Shown: positions 63,011 to 64,000 of the stretch, piece after piece | Position numbering within the stretch: the first letter of the stretch is position 1 | How the letters are laid out: every line of letters starts with the position of its first letter | Assembly (NCBI GenBank): GCA_965214495.1 | Contig: OZ243958.1 | Span: 558,001-622,000, forward strand | Source: JANQOH01 sp965214495 | Lineage (GTDB): Bacteria > Pseudomonadota > Alphaproteobacteria > UBA7887 | Direction of reading: 5' to 3' | Length of the DNA: 64,000 bases | Notes under the pieces: model-generated | Seen by the model: only the letters and a program-made list of their open reading frames with translations | What the model was told of the DNA's origin: nothing | Databases searched by the model: none | Position numbers and translations under genes: made by a program

Positions 63011-63847
63011 ATGCCCATCGACCTCGAACGCTATGCGGGCTTCGAGACATTGAGTTTCGACGAACCCGCCGATCGTGTGTTGCGCATCACGATGGCGCCG
63101 GCGCGGGGCGCTGCGGGCGATGCGCGCCTGCGTGCGGTGGACGCCGCCATGCATGCCGATCTGGCCGAGGTCTGGCGTGTCCTGGACGGCGATCCGACCG
63201 CTGCCGCCGCGATCCTGTGCGGCGCCGGCAAGGGCTTTTCCGCCGGCGGCGATTTCGATCTCGTGGACGCTGTCGCGAACGACTACGAGACCCGGGTGCG
63301 CACCTGGAAGGAAGCGCGGGACCTCGTTTACAACGTGATCGACTGCTCGAAGCCGATCGTCTCGGCGATGCATGGCGCGGCGGTGGGCGCGGGTCTCGTC
63401 GCCGGTCTGCTGGCCGACATCTCCATTGCCGCACGCACTGCGCGCATCATCGACGGCCATACCCGCCTCGGAGTCGCCGCCGGAGACCACGCGGCGATCG
63501 TCTGGCCGTTGCTGTGCGGTATGGCGAAGGCGAAATACTATCTGCTGTTGTGCGAGACCGTGACCGGCGCGGAGGCGGAGCGCATCGGGCTGGTCTCGTT
63601 ATGCGTCGAAGAGGAGGCGTTGCAGGACAAGGCGCTCGAAATCGCCGTGCGGCTGGCCGACGGCTCGCCCACCGCCGTGCGTTGGACCAAATATGCCCTC
63701 AACAACTGGTTCCGGCTCGCAGGCCCCACGTTCGACACCTCGCTCGCCCTCGAATTTCTCGGATTTACCGGGCCTGACGTGCGTGAGGGCGTCGCAGCGC
63801 ACCGGGAGCGGCGCGCGCCGCGATTCGTCCGACACGCGCCACTCTGA
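63011..63847 (+). CDS. Enoyl-CoA hydratase/isomerase family protein
   Basis: 278 residues, crotonase fold. The oxyanion and CoA block is LCGAGKGFSAGGDFDLV, and KPIVSAMHGAAVGAGLV is the second block. The later catalytic Glu pair of true hydratases is not obvious, so isomerase or other crotonase chemistry is possible. The start at 63011 follows GGGGAGTGACCC. Confidence 0.88.
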   Translation: MPIDLERYAGFETLSFDEPADRVLRITMAPARGAAGDARLRAVDAAMHADLAEVWRVLDGDPTAAAAILCGAGKGFSAGGDFDLVDAVANDYETRVRTWKEARDLVYNVIDCSKPIVSAMHGAAVGAGLVAGLLADISIAARTARIIDGHTRLGVAAGDHAAIVWPLLCGMAKAKYYLLLCETVTGAEAERIGLVSLCVEEEALQDKALEIAVRLADGSPTAVRWTKYALNNWFRLAGPTFDTSLALEFLGFTGPDVREGVAAHRERRAPRFVRHAPL

Positions 63848-63869
63848 GCACCGCTGCTCGGCGCGCGGA

Positions 63870-64000
63870 TTACCCGGTGGCGAGCGGAGCGGCCCGGAAT
63901 ATCGGGTTGCCGTCGCGTTCGATCAGGAACAGCAGCGCCGCCCGGCCCGCCGCCTCGGCTTCCGCGACTGCCTTGTCGAGCGCCGCCGGGTCCGCGACCG
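63870..64000 (-). CDS. C-terminus of a probable Do/DegP-type serine protease (partial)
   Basis: About 43 codons before the window edge. The final residues read AAGRAALLFLIERDGNPIFR, like the last strand of PDZ-ending Do proteases (LLLV.R.G...F). Only the end is present, so the assignment is tentative. Confidence 0.45.
   Translation of the reverse strand, partial: VADPAALDKAVAEAEAAGRAALLFLIERDGNPIFRAAPLATG

Overview
The window is a GC-rich, densely coding stretch of an alphaproteobacterial chromosome. Gene order and products fit a free-living, aerobic, Rhodospirillales-like heterotroph. The supporting signs are fabD-fabG-acpP-fabF-mltG, glyQ-glyS-ppdK, yajC-secD-secF followed by two complex I assembly-factor homologues, carD, fdxA, an S4/Hsp15 protein with a Suv3-type helicase, GluQ-RS, and a probable methylsuccinyl-CoA dehydrogenase. 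The taxon is inferred from gene content only.

Layout. 1-1.5 kb: a secreted cytochrome P460-like protein with a long Cys-rich 15-residue tandem repeat. 1.5-8.7 kb: succinate-semialdehyde dehydrogenase, glutathione reductase and the type II fatty acid synthase operon ending in mltG. 8.7-14.7 kb: an accessory island with an intact IS1380-family element, an IS110 fragment, a one-repeat CRISPR relic, a dead IS4-family copy, an IS630 scrap, a decayed SDR gene, and two tandem paralogous membrane proteins of lower GC. 14.8-23.4 kb: SDR, GST, a secreted DUF1800/DUF1501 pair, TRAP permeases without a binding protein, and small secreted proteins. 23.6-29.8 kb: glycyl-tRNA synthetase and pyruvate phosphate dikinase. 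29.9-38.9 kb: tRNA-Pro, acyl-CoA dehydrogenase, CoA-transferase, trmFO, complex I assembly-factor homologues, SecDF-YajC and an AAA ATPase.

39-43.7 kb is a second accessory stretch. It lies between and beside two tRNA-Ser genes and holds a PIN-domain pair and a Slam (type XI) outer-membrane protein with its surface lipoprotein. Both of the latter are interrupted by -1 frame changes, and the Slam one sits on a canonical slippery heptamer followed by a stem. 44-47.2 kb: anion symporter, cupin and enolase-superfamily enzyme. 47.2-52.7 kb: pseudophosphatase, CarD, ferredoxin, TerB-like, S4 and Suv3 helicase. 52.7-64 kb: GFA enzyme, two alpha/beta hydrolases, GluQ-RS, a low-GC PQQ dehydrogenase-cytochrome c fusion, acyl-CoA metabolism genes, a 112-bp tandem duplication, tRNA-Arg, a SixA-like phosphatase, enoyl-CoA hydratase and the end of a probable Do-type protease.

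The least ordinary items are the CRISPR relic, the candidate programmed frameshift in the Slam gene, the Cys-repeat P460 protein, the PIN operon with a large unknown partner, and a metallophosphatase-like protein that has lost its metal ligands.
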